A stretch of DNA of 64,000 nt. It comes from Porites lobata. Lineage: Eukaryota; Cnidaria; Anthozoa; Scleractinia; Poritidae. A model generated the notes under the pieces. It was not told where the DNA came from, did no database searches, and worked only from the letters and a program-made list of their open reading frames with translations. Below, one piece after another: positions 43,830 to 56,050 of this stretch. Position 1 is the first letter of the stretch. Each line of letters starts with the position of its first letter. Both the position numbers and the translations under genes were made by a program. The DNA is taken from assembly GCA_942486035.1 (NCBI GenBank), contig CALNXK010000036.1, positions 3,019,501 to 3,083,500 on the forward strand, given 5' to 3'.

Positions 43830-45540
43830 AGGTTGAGATTGATCGTCCGGGTGAACGTAGTCCTGAATAGGACTGTTTTTGTTGACGGTGACTGACGTTT
43901 CGACAACCTGTGCGGTAGTCATCTTCAGAGTGAAAGTAAGTTGTATCACGTCAGTTGATGGTATTATATTCTGGTTATTGATCTGATTGGTCCATTACGT
44001 CGCGATGTTATGGGTCGTCTGTCAGTTAAGCCGTGATGTTATTGGCTATGAAGACTCGTAATCAGTAATTGGTGCGTTTCGATCCGTCTATTGTCACAGT
44101 TAAACAGTCGTCTACTGTTAGTCAAATTGTCATTCCCTCGTAGTTAGTTTAGCTTGATCTTGTCAACTGGTAACTGTTGGCTACGATTCAGTGGCATTTG
44201 TTCTGAGTTGGTAAACCAGCTTTCTAAAGTAAGACGTTGATAGTAGTCTGTAGAATACGTTATACAAGTCGCGGAGTCCCAGTAAATTTGATGTTTCGTC
44301 TGTAAATGGTGCTCAACAATGTGATTGTTGACGTCACCATTCCTCGTCGCTCCTTTGTGTTTGGTCAGTCGCGTGCTTAGGTTTCTGACGGTTTCACCAA
44401 TGTAAGAAGGCTGGCATTCGCAGCATTTGATCTTGTATACTGCTCCCTGTCTGTCCGTAAAGTGGTTATCGGGTTTGTGTGCAACACGTATATTGTAAGG
44501 TTGTAATATACGTGCAATAGTTTCAGAGGTGCCCCTGATGTACGGTATAGTCGCTGTCGTAACAGGGCCAGGGTTGGCCTGAGTGTTGGAATCAGTGTTA
44601 CTGTGAGTGTTCCGTCTAACAAAGTCCGAGTTGTAATTGTTTGAGATAATCAGTCTCTTCTTGTAGGCTGTAAGGTGAGTCGCAAACTAGTTGCGCTCGT
44701 CTCGTCAGAGTCCGGATAGTAATAGCCTTGTGAGAGGTCGGGTTGTACGAAGACTGGTCTGGTAATCGGTCGGTATGTGTCAGTTTTCTGTAAATAGTCG
44801 TTTTTAGTTTGTTGTTGTCGCGAGTGACCAAGCAGTCTAGGAAAGGTATCTTACCATTTTCTTCCATCTCCTTGGTGAACTGTATGTCTGCGTTCTGTCT
44901 GTTAAGGTGTTCGTGACAATCGTCGACTCCGTCTTTGTGCAGGGCAGTGAATGTGTCGTCAACGTAACGTAACCAAAGAGGTACAGTTCGCGTGTAGGTA
45001 GCTAGGGCTTGTTCCTCGATGTTTTGCAGGACAATTTCTGCTATAACAACAGAAACTGGAGAGCCCATAGCTGTACCGTGTAACTGTTTGAAGTATTTGC
45101 TGTTTTACTAAAAGTACGTCGAAGTCAAACAGAGGTTAAGTAGGTCCATAATGTCGTCTGTAGGTAGTGGTAACTCAACAGTAGAGTTATTTGTAGCGTT
45201 CTCAGTACAGTCTAGAGCCAGTTGAAGTGGAATACTAGTGAACAGTGATTTCGAGTCAAAGGACACTAGTTTGTGGTCGTCCGGTATCTGTATTGTCTTA
45301 ATGGCATCAATAAAGTTCTCAGTAGACTGTAGTTTGTGTCATGATTCGTCAGTCAGCGGTTTCAGTACGTTAGTTAAGTATTTAGATAGTTGGTAGGCCG
45401 GGGACCCACAGAAAGAAACTAGCGTTGTAGCGTCGAAAGTCGATTTTCCTCAGCGTAAGGAGTTTCTTGTTAAGTTTGCGTTGCAGTGCGGGTGTCGGGT
45501 CTCGTTTAAGTAATTAAGTAAACCACATAGTCTATCTTCT
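43830..45540 (-). pseudogene. Penelope-like element: reverse transcriptase plus GIY-YIG endonuclease
   Basis: Minus-strand order: QLSKYLTNVLKPLTDES and KLVSFDVKSLFTSIPL upstream of 45068, a small frameshift near 45105, QLHGTAMGSPVSVVIAEIVL, the intact catalytic box LRYVDDTF, IPFLDCLVTRDNNKLKTTIY and RTLTRRAQLVCDSPY. A second frameshift near 44620 leads to the GIY-YIG nuclease: VYKIKCCECQPSYIGETVRN, LSTRLTKHKG, NNHIVEHHLQTKH and TLESWFTNSEQMPLNRS, ending near 44145. The tail to about 43830 has a short GAAACGTCAGTCACCG patch. Penelope-like elements prime reverse transcription from nuclease nicks. Catalytic residues are intact, but the frameshifts inactivate this copy. Confidence 0.88.
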
Positions 45541-46249
45541 TGACATCAAAACAGCAGATCAGTCGAGCTTGGAATTGCCGTTCTGGTTTCCGTCTTTTTC
45601 AAACGTTCGAAAAGTGGACTGGAAGAAAGGTGACCACCAACTCTATGGAACGTATATAGAACCTTGTAGTCAATACAACTGAAAAACCATCTCAGTAATT
45701 CCCCAAAGTTAAAAAAAAAAAACAGGTCAATTTTGCCTGTGTTCTGACGTCGTAGATGAAAGGAATAAGTTGTATAGACACCGGAAAACTTGTAGCTAGC
45801 TTTACGTTCGTTAATTAAAGTTATGGAATCATCTGGGTTTCTTTTATTTTTCAGATTGCAAAAAGCCATGCTCATACAGCAGTTGGATTCAACGTGGGAG
45901 AGTTATAAACTATTGTGACTGCTCTAACAAGAGTAAAGCTGTTGATTTTGAATTTCTGAAATGCATTCCAACGACCACCTCAGATCTGTAAGTGGCAATT
46001 ACAATGGTTTCCAATTACAAGCGCCCTCGACAGGTTTCTCTGTTAGTGTCCTGAATTCGTGCATATTTTTTTATAATGTTCGAAAAAAAAAGGTCAGAAT
46101 CGCTTAATTTTTTCATATAAGGAGTCGCCATGGAAATACCTGCGTCACATTTGCGTCATATGTTTGGATTCATTCATTTATTTATTCATAACTTGTTTTT
46201 ATTTTGGATTGTAGTGTAGCACATAGTGCTAGTATCTCCGAATTCCATA
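45541..46249. other. intergenic / element 5' flank
   Basis: The minus frame 45546-45875 shows no known motif. A (T/A)-rich stretch follows. No gene is supported. Confidence 0.35.
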
Positions 46250-46505
46250 AATAAGAAGCGATGAACAATTATTTATACTATCATAATGTAAAAACCGAAA
46301 AGAAGAAGACAAATAATATATATAAAAAAACACACACACAACTCTTAATAAATATAACCTATGATATTGTGTTTTTGATATCTCGTTTAAAAGTGGCAAG
46401 TGTATCCGACTTTCTGACATTATCAGTAAGCAGTAAGGTTATTCCATGCACGAGGGGCATAATTTCTAAAAGATCGTGAGCCACAAGTGCTAGTCCTAAC
46501 ATGAG
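46250..46505 (-). pseudogene. LINE 3'-end fragment
   Basis: The minus strand encodes the conserved tail of a CR1/Jockey-type RT protein: CGSRSFRNYAPRAWNNLTA, then after a frameshift DNVRKSDTLATFKRDIKNTI. This is followed by an AT/CA-rich end (ACACACACAC at about 46330-46340). Only the extreme 3' end of the element remains. Confidence 0.65.
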
Positions 46506-47566
46506 GTATTTCTAGCATGTTATAGCCTCTCTAATTATAATTTGACAGACGCTGCTCTTGAATGTACGCTCTAAGGTAACGCGGGGCCATTCCATGTAAA
46601 CATTTGTACAATGTTGTTCATTCGACTGTTGCGAGTTCATGGTGTTATAAGTGTTTTTTTCGGGGCTACTTTCATCTGCAGAAGCCCCCTTGCTGGCATC
46701 ATTAAGCTGGAATGTGGGTAAAGGCAAGCCTCTGAAAGAATACAAGGTTGAGAGGTGTTTTCGTGCTAAAAAAAATACAAACATGCTTCGAAGCAGACAT
46801 TGCGGTTCACGAGTGACGTCATCTCTCTGGCTGTTCTGTGGACGGATTCCAGGACCTACCAAGGCAATTTGGGCGAGTTTTTGCCTTTTAAACAAAACAA
46901 TGGATACAATAAAATACTGGTAGGACTGGGTGGCCCAAAAATCTCTGAAATGGGAATAGGTAGCCTTCTACGCTCACGGTATGACTGAATGACTGAATTA
47001 CCTAGAACTCCTTTTGAGCACAAACGAGCCAAGTTGAGCTACGCGAGTCCAGCTCTAAGGAAGTGGCTTAAGCATATCCAGCGATAATAGCAATAATAGC
47101 GATAGATACCACGATGTGGCCTTTTCATTGTTTTAAATTTTAGTCTCATCAGGCCCATCTCTTTTGCCTATAAATCGACGACGAAAAGGAGTGATTTTTG
47201 GCGATGATTTTCGGCCACAAAACTGCAAGCTGCAACAGTTGATTTTACTTTATCTTTGACGTGATTTGTATGCCACTGGACATGATTTGTATATCAAAAA
47301 GAGCGATCAATTTTCATCCATCCATTTCAATAAAAGCAAATGGAATCACTTCTCACTATCGCGGACAACCTCGAACCGTGACTTCGTCGTATAAATGTGC
47401 AGCATCGAAGAAAGACGAAAAAGCTAACCCTTTTTGATCAAATAATAACAATAACAATAGATGATAAGTAATAATTTTATTCAACTTTAAAAAATATGTA
47501 CATAATTTCCAGAAATATTTGGAGTAAGAATTAAGCACTAAATAACATTAAGAATAGTATAAATAA
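46506..47566. other. intergenic sequence
   Basis: The overlapping frames at 46512-46988 have no family match, although the strand-opposed open frames suggest repeat sequence. Nothing else was recognised. Confidence 0.3.
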
Positions 47567-49742
47567 ATATATAGATTTAGCCAGGGCTAAAAGCGAGGCT
47601 CCCATTAATATATTTATAATTTAAATCAAACAATAAACTTGTATTCCACAATTCAGTTAACTTTAGAGCACATAACACATTCATGTGACTTTTGAGGGAA
47701 AGGCTAAGTGATTTTAGAGAAAAATAATTTGCAAACAGCCCAAGAGTGAACAAAATCTTACATCAAGTTGATAGCCTGATATGTACACCCAAAAAATAGC
47801 ATCATCTTCGATCACATTTAGGAGCCATAATGGCTCTTGATCACCGCAAGATTAATTAAGCCTGGAAAAAAAAATCTGGCCGAATTTTTTTGCGTTCGAC
47901 AGGTTTACTTTACAAAATCTTGCCAACAAATCCGGGTGCGTGCACGTGTAAACCAACCTTTTATACCATTTATACATCACATCTGAGGTGAAACAGAGGT
48001 ACTGTTTTTATCGTGCAGACCTCGGACAGAATGCAGTATTTCACAATTTTGCGACATAAATTGCACTCATTCAATATTCAGGACGATGGAAGCACGCGTG
48101 GGCTTTTTAAACCGTTAAAAAAATTTGCAAAATCAAATACGGCCAGCCGGTTCTCACTTTTGCAGTGCAAACTGTAGCAAGTGTTTGAACGAACATACTA
48201 GAGTCAAGCTACAACATAATAAAGAAATTATTATGTTTATTCAGTTTTATTAAATTGTTTTATCGATGAGTAATCTTTAAAAGCGCCGGTTTGATACCCG
48301 CGGCACTGTGAGTACTCCTGCAAGCGATGTTCACTGAACGATTGAAAACAAACGGCACGGCGATTAAAATTACAAGAGAGACTACCAACAATCAATAAAA
48401 GAAATATAATTCGGTGAAACATATACAGAGACAACATTTTTCATTGACGAAGACAAAAATCTAATCTAAAAATCTAAAAATCCTGAGTCTTCAAGCTTAA
48501 AGCTTAAGTTTATTATATCAAACCTGATTCTTGGTCATATCAAATTGTCTCAAATCTTACAAACGTGCATAAACTACATAGCGGCATAAACTGCGCTCGA
48601 CTTCATTAAATTAGATATCAAAAACAAACATCAAACGCAATAATTACTGAGGCTTACCATTCGAGATGCATCTCCTGAAAGGTATCAAGGAAGGCCAGTG
48701 TCGCTTCAGACTTTTCAACCCTTACGCATCAAGCAAGGTGAAAAGCGAAATCGATGACATCCGAAATCGGATTTCCGACTTTGACAAGTAATGTATTAAT
48801 TTCTCAACCAAAAACCAACTAGCCATGAATAACAGAAGACTCCTGATAGCAGCTGAATTTCATTTTGTGCATCCAGTGGAAAAAGACAGTTAAAAACATC
48901 ACAAGTTGACACAAAACTCTGTCAGCTTCAGCTGTCAAAGTAAACAAGATTCAAGATGCTGCATAAATTTTCCGCATGAGCTCACCTGTCAAATTTTGAC
49001 CAATCAGAGCGTAAAAATTGGACGTAGAGCGTGACCAACGCGTGACCATGGTGAGCAAAGTCAAAAGCAACTGCCTTCCCTGCCTGTAATAGCTGGCTGA
49101 ATATTTTCGCGTCCGAGGTCAGTTTTAAATCAAAATTTTAACTGTGCGGCACAAAAACAAAACATATTTCATATGAATTAAAAAACAATCAAACTTGAGC
49201 CTGCGATCATTTGAAAACTAGTAACTTGTCAGCGGATAACTTCAAAAATACTCGACCTCGATGGGTCAACACCTGAGCCCGCGATATAGTCAACTGATAC
49301 GGGTCAGCGGATAACCTGTTTTGACAGCTGTCAATTGATCACAACATTAATGTCCAATGGATGTGCGCATTATCAGTTTTCCTGTGCTCTCAATTTAGCT
49401 AGAAAGTATCAGATTGAACATTGATTGGGAGCTAGTAAAACAACTGGTCAGCGGACAGCTTCCAAATAAATCACGTCACCTTGATGAGTTGACACGTGAG
49501 CCCCCGATATGGCAATGTGATACTGGTTAGTGGCTATCCTGTTTTGACAGCTGTCAATTGACCATATTGTGAATGGCCAATATAAAAGATATGGGTTTGC
49601 CAAGACACACCTGAGACACCCCTCCCTTCCTTTTGAGAGTCTCCCCTACCCTACCCGTACAATCTGTAGACGCGTACGTACGTACGTATGTACGCTCGGT
49701 CAGTCACGTGACAACCAAACGAAAAGAGGTTGACCATATTCT
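47567..49742 (+). repeat. repeat family P, copy iii
   Basis: Starts ATATAGATTTAGCCAGGGCT (AAAAGCGAGGCTCCC follows). It joins copy iv head-to-tail at 49742/49743. The 3' part holds two units of about 225 bp, each with TGAGCCC(G/C)CGAT and TTTTGACAGCTGTCAATTGA, then GTACGTACGTACGTATGTACG and TGACAACCAAACGAAAAGAGG. Between the ends lies AT-rich sequence with a short minus frame at 48237-48437. No transposase or RT was recognised. Confidence 0.85.
48237..48437 (-). CDS. short frame with hydrophobic start, conserved between P copies
   Basis: 66 codons beginning MLSLYMFHRIIFLLLIVGSL. The equivalent frame in copy iv (50695-50889) begins MPLYMFHRIKLILLIFSSPS, and both continue with (C/R)NF(N/H)R and CFQS. 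The hydrophobic start resembles a signal peptide or membrane anchor. Coding status is uncertain: two related repeat copies can keep a frame by chance. Confidence 0.2.
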   Translation of the reverse strand: MLSLYMFHRIIFLLLIVGSLSCNFNRRAVCFQSFSEHRLQEYSQCRGYQTGAFKDYSSIKQFNKTE

Positions 49743-50694
49743 AATATATAGATTTAGCCAGGGCTAAAAGCGAAGCTCCCGTTAATAAATTCATAATTTA
49801 AATCAAACAATAAACTTGTAATCCACAGATCAGGGCACATTCATTTGACTTTTGGCAAAGGCTAAGTGATTTTAGAGAAAAATCAGAATTCGACCGTCCA
49901 AGAGTGAAACAAATTTTACATCAAGGTATTTTTACACCGAAAAATAGCAATCATGTTCGATCACTGTAGATCAGGCCTGGAAAACAAATAGACGTATTCG
50001 TGTATTGTATTTGCATTAGCTGTAGCATCATAATGTGGCATTCACCAGTCTCTCCAACATTGCTCCGTTAGAGAGACTATGGATAATTGGACAACCGCGA
50101 AATATAATTTTAAGAAACACATGCGCCACGATAGTCCTTGGTGGCGGCCAATTTACACGTTGCATTCCTCTGTCTAAAAGAAAGGCCAAAATAAAACTCA
50201 GGCCGGATTTTTTGTGTTCGACAAGTTTAGTTTACTAGTAAATCTTGGCGACGAATCTGGTGGCGTGTAAACCAGCCTTTTAAACATACTTTTTCGCATC
50301 ACGTCTCAGGTAAACAGTACACAGACCTCAGACAGAATTTGTTCTTTTTGCCCTATTTAAACTTATAATTCTGCAGTTTTTCACAATTTTGCAATAGAAT
50401 TTGCACTCATTCAATATCCACGACGATCAAAGCACGCGCTTCCTTTGCACAACAAATTATAGCTTTGAATTATAAAACGTTTTCTGTTAGAAAAATCTGG
50501 TCCTATGTGATATGCGGGGTAATAATTATGGGCTTTTAATGACAACGATAAAAAAAAATTTCCAAAATCACTTTTCGGCCAGCCGGAAGGGGCTCTCACT
50601 TTTAACAGGCACCAAATTTGCAGTGCGATTAATAGAGTTACCATTTACGCTTCAACATGATAGAGAAATTGTTATGTTTAGGTTTTATTTCCCT

Positions 50695-50889
50695 TTATTC
50701 ATTAAACTGTGTATGATTTTGTTGTGTAATCTTTAAAAGCGAGTGATATTTACGCGCGGCGTTTTGAGTATTCCTACATGCGATGTTTATGTTCGACTGG
50801 AAACAACCGGTGCAGCGATGAAAATTGCGAGAGGGACTACTAAAAATCAATAAAATAAGTTTAATTCGGTGAAACATGTACAGAGGCAA
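50695..50889 (-). CDS. short frame with hydrophobic start, copy iv counterpart
   Basis: 64 codons, partner of 48237-48437. Shared positions cluster in the first 35 residues (YMFHRI, LLI, CFQS). No function is assigned. Confidence 0.2.
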   Translation of the reverse strand: MPLYMFHRIKLILLIFSSPSRNFHRCTGCFQSNINIACRNTQNAARKYHSLLKITQQNHTQFNE

Positions 50890-52539
50890 TAATTTTCATT
50901 CACGAAGAGAAGTATTGAGAGTAAAGTGTCTCAGAAAATCATGAGTCAGGCAAGCATAAGCTTATTTAAGAGGGCTTCCCGGTGTTCGCTCTTTTTCAAG
51001 ATGAACTCGAGGCAAGAAAATCGCTCAGAGCTTTCTGTTTACAGCCAAAATCATAACTAAATAATCTTCGGAACCTTTTCTTTGAATTTGCGGGTCAAAA
51101 AATGTCTAAAGGCTTTTTAAACCTGATACTATTGTAGCTAGATCATTGCTCGTGTTTTAACTTAAGCCGCATAAACCATACGCTCGACTTCTGGAAACCG
51201 AAAAAAAAAAAATCAAAAACAATAATGGCTCAAGCTTACCAGTCGAGATGCTGCTTCTGAAGGTCATCAAGTGTTCCAGAATCGCTTGAGACTTTTCAAC
51301 CTTCTTACGCCTCAAGCAAAGGCAAGTGAGTAAGCTCATTTTTGAAAACGATGCCATCCGAAATCGGATTTCCAATGACTTTGACAAGCGGTGCTTTTGT
51401 CAACAAAAAGCGCAATAAACAAACCAGCCACGAATTACAGAACAATCTTGATAGCAGCTATATTTCATTTTGTACACCAAGTAGAAAAAGACAGTTTAAA
51501 ACATCACAAGATGACACAGAACTCTCTCAGCTCCAGCTATCAGTAAGCAAGTTTCCAGACGCTGCAAAAATTTTCCGCATAAACTCACCTGTCAAATTTT
51601 GACCAATCAGAACAGTAAAATTGGACGTAGAGCGTGATCAACGCGTGACAGTGAGAAAAGTCAAAAGCGATTGCCTTCCCTGCATGTAAATGTAAAAGCC
51701 GGTTGAATTTTCGTGTCCGAGATCAGTTCGAAATCAACATTTTAAAAATGCGGCTCATGAAACACGACTTATTTCATATGCATTTTAAATTGAACTTGAG
51801 CCTGCAATCATTTGAAAAGTAGCGACTTGTCAGCGAATACCTTCAAAATATTACTCGAACTCAGAGGGTCGATACCTGAGCCCGCGATACGTTCAGGCGA
51901 TACTGGTCAGCAGAAACACTGTTTTGACAGCTGTCAATTAATCAAAACATGGATGTACAATATCAGGTTGCAGGCTCCCAAACTAGCTAGAAAGTGTGAG
52001 ATTAAACATTGGTATGCCTGTGGTGCGGACGGACGGAGGGTCGGGTGGTCGGTGTACGGTCACGTGATTGCCGAATTTTCTAGGATGGATAGATTTTCTA
52101 TAAAGCTATCGGGCTTCGAATTGAGCCCGTGATCAAATAAAATATCAGCGCAAAACTTTAAACACTACGTGACCTCAATAGATAGAAAAATGAGCCCGCG
52201 ATCCACTCAGGTGATGATGGTCAGCGTATACTCTAGTTTGACAGCTGTCAATTAACCTTCATTAGAATGGCGAATATTCGAATTAACAGACTACGAGTGT
52301 GAGTAGGACATTTCCGTCCGCCATGTAGTGGAAAATGCCAGATCGTGTACCTGAGCGAACCTGAGCCCTCGTTATTAGTTTTCTGATAGCGGTCTGCACA
52401 TGTCCCATTTTGACAGCTGTCAATTGACCTTAATTTGGCCTGCCAATGTAACTTTAAACGACTGTCAGCCAACTGACAGCCTTGCTCGGCGTAGTTTCGT
52501 TTTCATGTTGAATTGGTAAGTGTGACATATTATATCAGC

Positions 52540-53426
52540 TTTTATTAAAAACTGAATCATTGGATAATGCAATTCTAGCATTTTGATTGGCTTAGCCGTT
52601 ATGGTATATGAGCTAATATACCATGCTCTCCATATATGGTCGGCGTACGCGTCAGTTTAAAGCTAGCTGAGATTTTTGTTTCGCGAAGGATAGAGCGGCG
52701 CCCGAAGCAAATCGTTTTAATTCATTTCTTAGAATACTAGAAATGCAATTTCAACGAAAGAAAAAAGACAAAAACAAACAAAAAAGCCACAAGAGCTTGT
52801 TTGAAAGTTTATCGAAAAACACATGAAAACACATGGAACAAAAAGTACCTTGACCAGCTACGAAAGAAGACAAGTGTTGTTTCTTCATGATCGCGAAGCC
52901 ATTCGCCGATCGAGTCACTCGCCGATAGATAACTGCAGCTTGTTTATCCGACATCAAGAATATAAATCACAAGTAACCAGCTACAAATACAGGCTATGCA
53001 GCCATTCACTAGAGCAATCGAGGCGGCAGTATAGCTTCTTTTCTCGTTCAGCAAAACCAGCTTGTGGCTTCAAACAACTTCATAACAAGTGACCGAGGTA
53101 ATACCGGTAGTTTTTCTCCGTTGTTCTTACTTTTATAACTGCACCGAAAATCCAAATTCACAGTAATTTCGACGGCTGTCACTTAAAAATTCTTTTGACA
53201 TTATCTGCCAGGTTTTTTTAGCTGTTCTCCTGTGTAAAATCCTAGAATCCCGATGAGTTTTTAAAAAACTAATGTTCATCGCTACAATGTTTTGATTTTT
53301 CATTCATACAGTCCAGGCGAGTCCGTTCGCGCGTTGACAGTTTTGATAGACGTGTGACATGTGAATAGCGGAAGTCCCTTGTCTTTTCCGGTTTGTTCTA
53401 GTATTTTGTGGGCGTTTTTAATAAAA

Positions 53427-53463
<37 letters not shown>

Positions 53464-53486
53464 TATAGCCAACTCGGCGCTACGCT

Positions 53487-53522
<36 letters not shown>

Positions 53523-53545
53523 CCTCGTGGAATAATTGTTAAATA
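52540..53545 (+). mobile_element. 1-kb repeat element with terminal long hairpin, copy 1
   Basis: Near-identical to 54747-55778 and in the same orientation. The left end is TTTTATTAAAAACTGAATCA. The right end is an imperfect hairpin at 53425-53540 with arms of about 49 nt (AACAATTATTCCAC ... GTTGGATATGAGATGAT) and a 17-nt loop. It splits family P copy iv. The frame 52823-53092 is kept in copy 2 (55062-55304), but high overall identity explains this. Confidence 0.8.
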
Positions 53546-53796
53546 TATAGGGGCAAAACGACTGGTCTTTTATCTGAGCCCGCGAGACGGTCATGTGATA
53601 ATTGTCAGCGGATGTCTGATTTTGACAGCTGTCAATCTAATCGTACTCATACGGATGGCTTACATAACTAAGAGGCTAGTCAAGCTGTGCAAGATCTATT
53701 GTGACATTTGACATCGGCTTACATGAAATGTGTGTACGGACGGGCGTACGCTACGTCATAACCAAATTTTCTGGGATGGATGGTTTACCAAATTGT

Positions 53797-53905
53797 CTTA
53801 CCCATGGTGCTCCGCTGCGCGCGCGCTTTGCGCGCGCGGGAGCTCCGCTATGAGTATGGGACTCTGTCCCACGCGCGCTTCGCGCGCGAGGGAGCCCCGC
53901 TATAA
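53797..53905. repeat. paired GC-rich hairpins at the end of repeat family P copy iv
   Basis: GCGCGCGCGCTTTGCGCGCGCG and ACGCGCGCTTCGCGCGCG are near-perfect hairpins, each followed by (G)GGAGC(T/C)CCGCTAT. The same GGAGCTC/CGCTATTAC end appears in P copies i and ii. Confidence 0.75.
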
Positions 53906-54746
53906 CAATAGCAATCACTGTGTCAATAACGATTTTACAAATACATTTCATGCGGCTCAGATATGGTCACTAACTCTTGCAGGCCGTCCAGAGTTTTAAA
54001 TTAAGCGATTACTAATCCGTCTCTGATATTAAAAAAGAAAACAAGTTAAAAAGAATAAAAATCTCGTAGAATTAGCCAATCAGAAGTGCGAAATATTTTG
54101 AGCGTGTTAGCTCCATCAATCACTCCACTTATGTAAACGTTACGTCATTAGAATAGAAATCTCAAATGCCTGAATATAGCTCCTTTAAAAGTAACAAGTC
54201 ATGCGACATTAATAAAGAGGTCTTTTTTTTCTTTTCAAATTTTTCGCCAACAGGGACCTTAGATACAACGAGATTCAACAGTTACCCACAGGGCTATTCT
54301 CCAATCTTCCACTGTTGTCCATCTTGTAAGTTTTATTTATTAGATATATAAATATACATGTGTATATACCTGGAGTTATGAAAACCGGGTTAGCAAACAT
54401 TTTGTAATTTTTCTCAACTTCCCCTGTCTAATAGCTTGTTCACTGTGTTGTTTGCTTATGTCGTTTTTTTGCTTGTTTTGTGGTGAGGGATTTGAGTAGA
54501 AGTGGATGTAGACAGAATTACTATCTTACCCCCTTCCCTATTTTTTCCTTACCCACAATTTTTTGTTTAACACAAGTGATAGTTATTTGAAATCAGTGCG
54601 CGCTTAAAGTTGGTTTCGGTGCCGTTTAGCAGTTTAGTTTTAGATATTGGTTACCTTGAGAAAAGTTCCCCGGAGAGCATCATGTAAAGCTCTGAGATGG
54701 GACAAAGTTATTACGATTCGCAGAGTCTGCATCGTCCAATATCGTA
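53906..54746. other. intergenic sequence between repeats
   Basis: The frame 54166-54351 has no recognised motif. AT-rich; nothing else is supported. Confidence 0.35.
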
Positions 54747-55716
54747 TTTTATTAAAAACTGAATCATTGGATAATGCAATTCTAGCATTTTGATTGGCTT
54801 AGCCGTTCTGGTATATGAGCTAATATACCATGTTCTCCATATATGGTCGGTGTACGCGTCAGTTTAAAATTGGAAGCTAGCTGACATTTTGTTTCGCGAA
54901 GGATAGAACGGCGCCCGAAGTAAATCGTTTTAATTCATTTCTTAGAATACTAGAAATGCAATTTCAACGAACGAAAAAAGACAAAAACAAACAAAAAAGC
55001 CACAAGAGCTTGTTTGAAAGTTTGTCGAAAAACACATGAAAACACATGGAACTAAAGTACCTTGAGCAGCTACGAAAGAAGACAAGTGTTGTTTCTTCAT
55101 GATCGCGAAGCCATTCGCCGATCGAGTCACTCGCCGATAGATAACTGCAGCTTGTTTATCCGACATCAAGAATATAAATCACAAGTAACCAGCTACAAAT
55201 ACAGGCTATGCAGCCATTCACTAGAGCAATCGAGGCGGCAGTATAGCTTCCTTTCTCGTTCAGCAATTCCAGCTTGTGGCTTCAAACAACTTCATAACAA
55301 GTGACCGGGGTAATACCGGTAGTTTTTCTCCGTTGTTCTTACTTTTATAACTGCACCGAAAATCCAAATTCATAGTAATTTCGACGGCTGTCACTTAAAA
55401 ATTCCTTTCCTTCACATTATCTGCCAGGTTTTTTTAAGCTGTTCTGCTGTGTAAAATCCTAGAATCACGATGAGTTTTTAAAAAACTAATGTTCATCACG
55501 CAATGTTTTGATTTTTCATTCATGCAGTCTAGGCGAGTCCGTTCGCGCGTTGACAGTTTTGATAGACGTGTGACATGTCAATAGCGGAAGTCCCTTGTCT
55601 TTTCCGGTTTGTTCTAGTCGGGGCGATTCAGCGAGATTTTGTGGGCGTTTTCAATAAAACAATTATTCCACTCGGGCTTGTTGGATATGAAATGATTATA
55701 GCCAACTCGGCGCTAT

Positions 55717-55755
<39 letters not shown>

Positions 55756-55778
55756 CCTCGTGGAATAATTGTTAAATA
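54747..55778 (+). mobile_element. 1-kb repeat element with terminal long hairpin, copy 2
   Basis: Matches 52540-53545 with few differences. A segment of about 24 bp (GTCGGGGCGATTCAGCGAG region, about 55618-55640) is present here but missing in copy 1. The hairpin is at 55658-55773. AATATC before the left end (about 54739) and AATATC after the right end (about 55775-55780) may be a target duplication. Confidence 0.8.
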
Positions 55779-56050
55779 TCCTCGTTTCATTTGGCTAAAG
55801 GGATCAGTCCACCTGATCTGGGTTGAGACAGAAAGGTACGATATTGTTCGCTTTTCTAAGGTGACCACTAAGTCTTTGGCCTCGGGAACAGGCTCTTAGG
55901 AGTCAAATGAATTAGGTAAGAGCAAAGTTGCAGGTGAACTTTGACCCGGGCCAAGACTGTACATCCCGGAGCTTGAATAAGACGAGTGTAAGAGAAAAGT
56001 CTAATAGGCTAAGTTTTTCCGAGTTATTCGATGATATTTCGCTTATGTTA

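Larger units (their letters stand above)
49743..53905 (+). repeat. repeat family P, copy iv (with nested 1-kb element)
   Basis: Starts ATATAGATTTAGCCAGGGCT like copy iii and follows it along its length (for example TCATTCAATATCC(A/C), AATCTTTAAAAGCG, GACATCCGAAATCGGATTTCC). It has at least four TTGACAGCTGTCAA palindromes (51924, 52238, 52410, 53622). The 1-kb element at 52540-53545 splits it. It ends in two GC-rich hairpins near 53800-53900. Confidence 0.8.

Noticed and set aside
52823..55304. Near-identical frames 52823-53092 and 55062-55304 as a conserved gene pair
   Set aside because: The whole 1-kb element is nearly identical between copies, so frame conservation is not evidence of coding.
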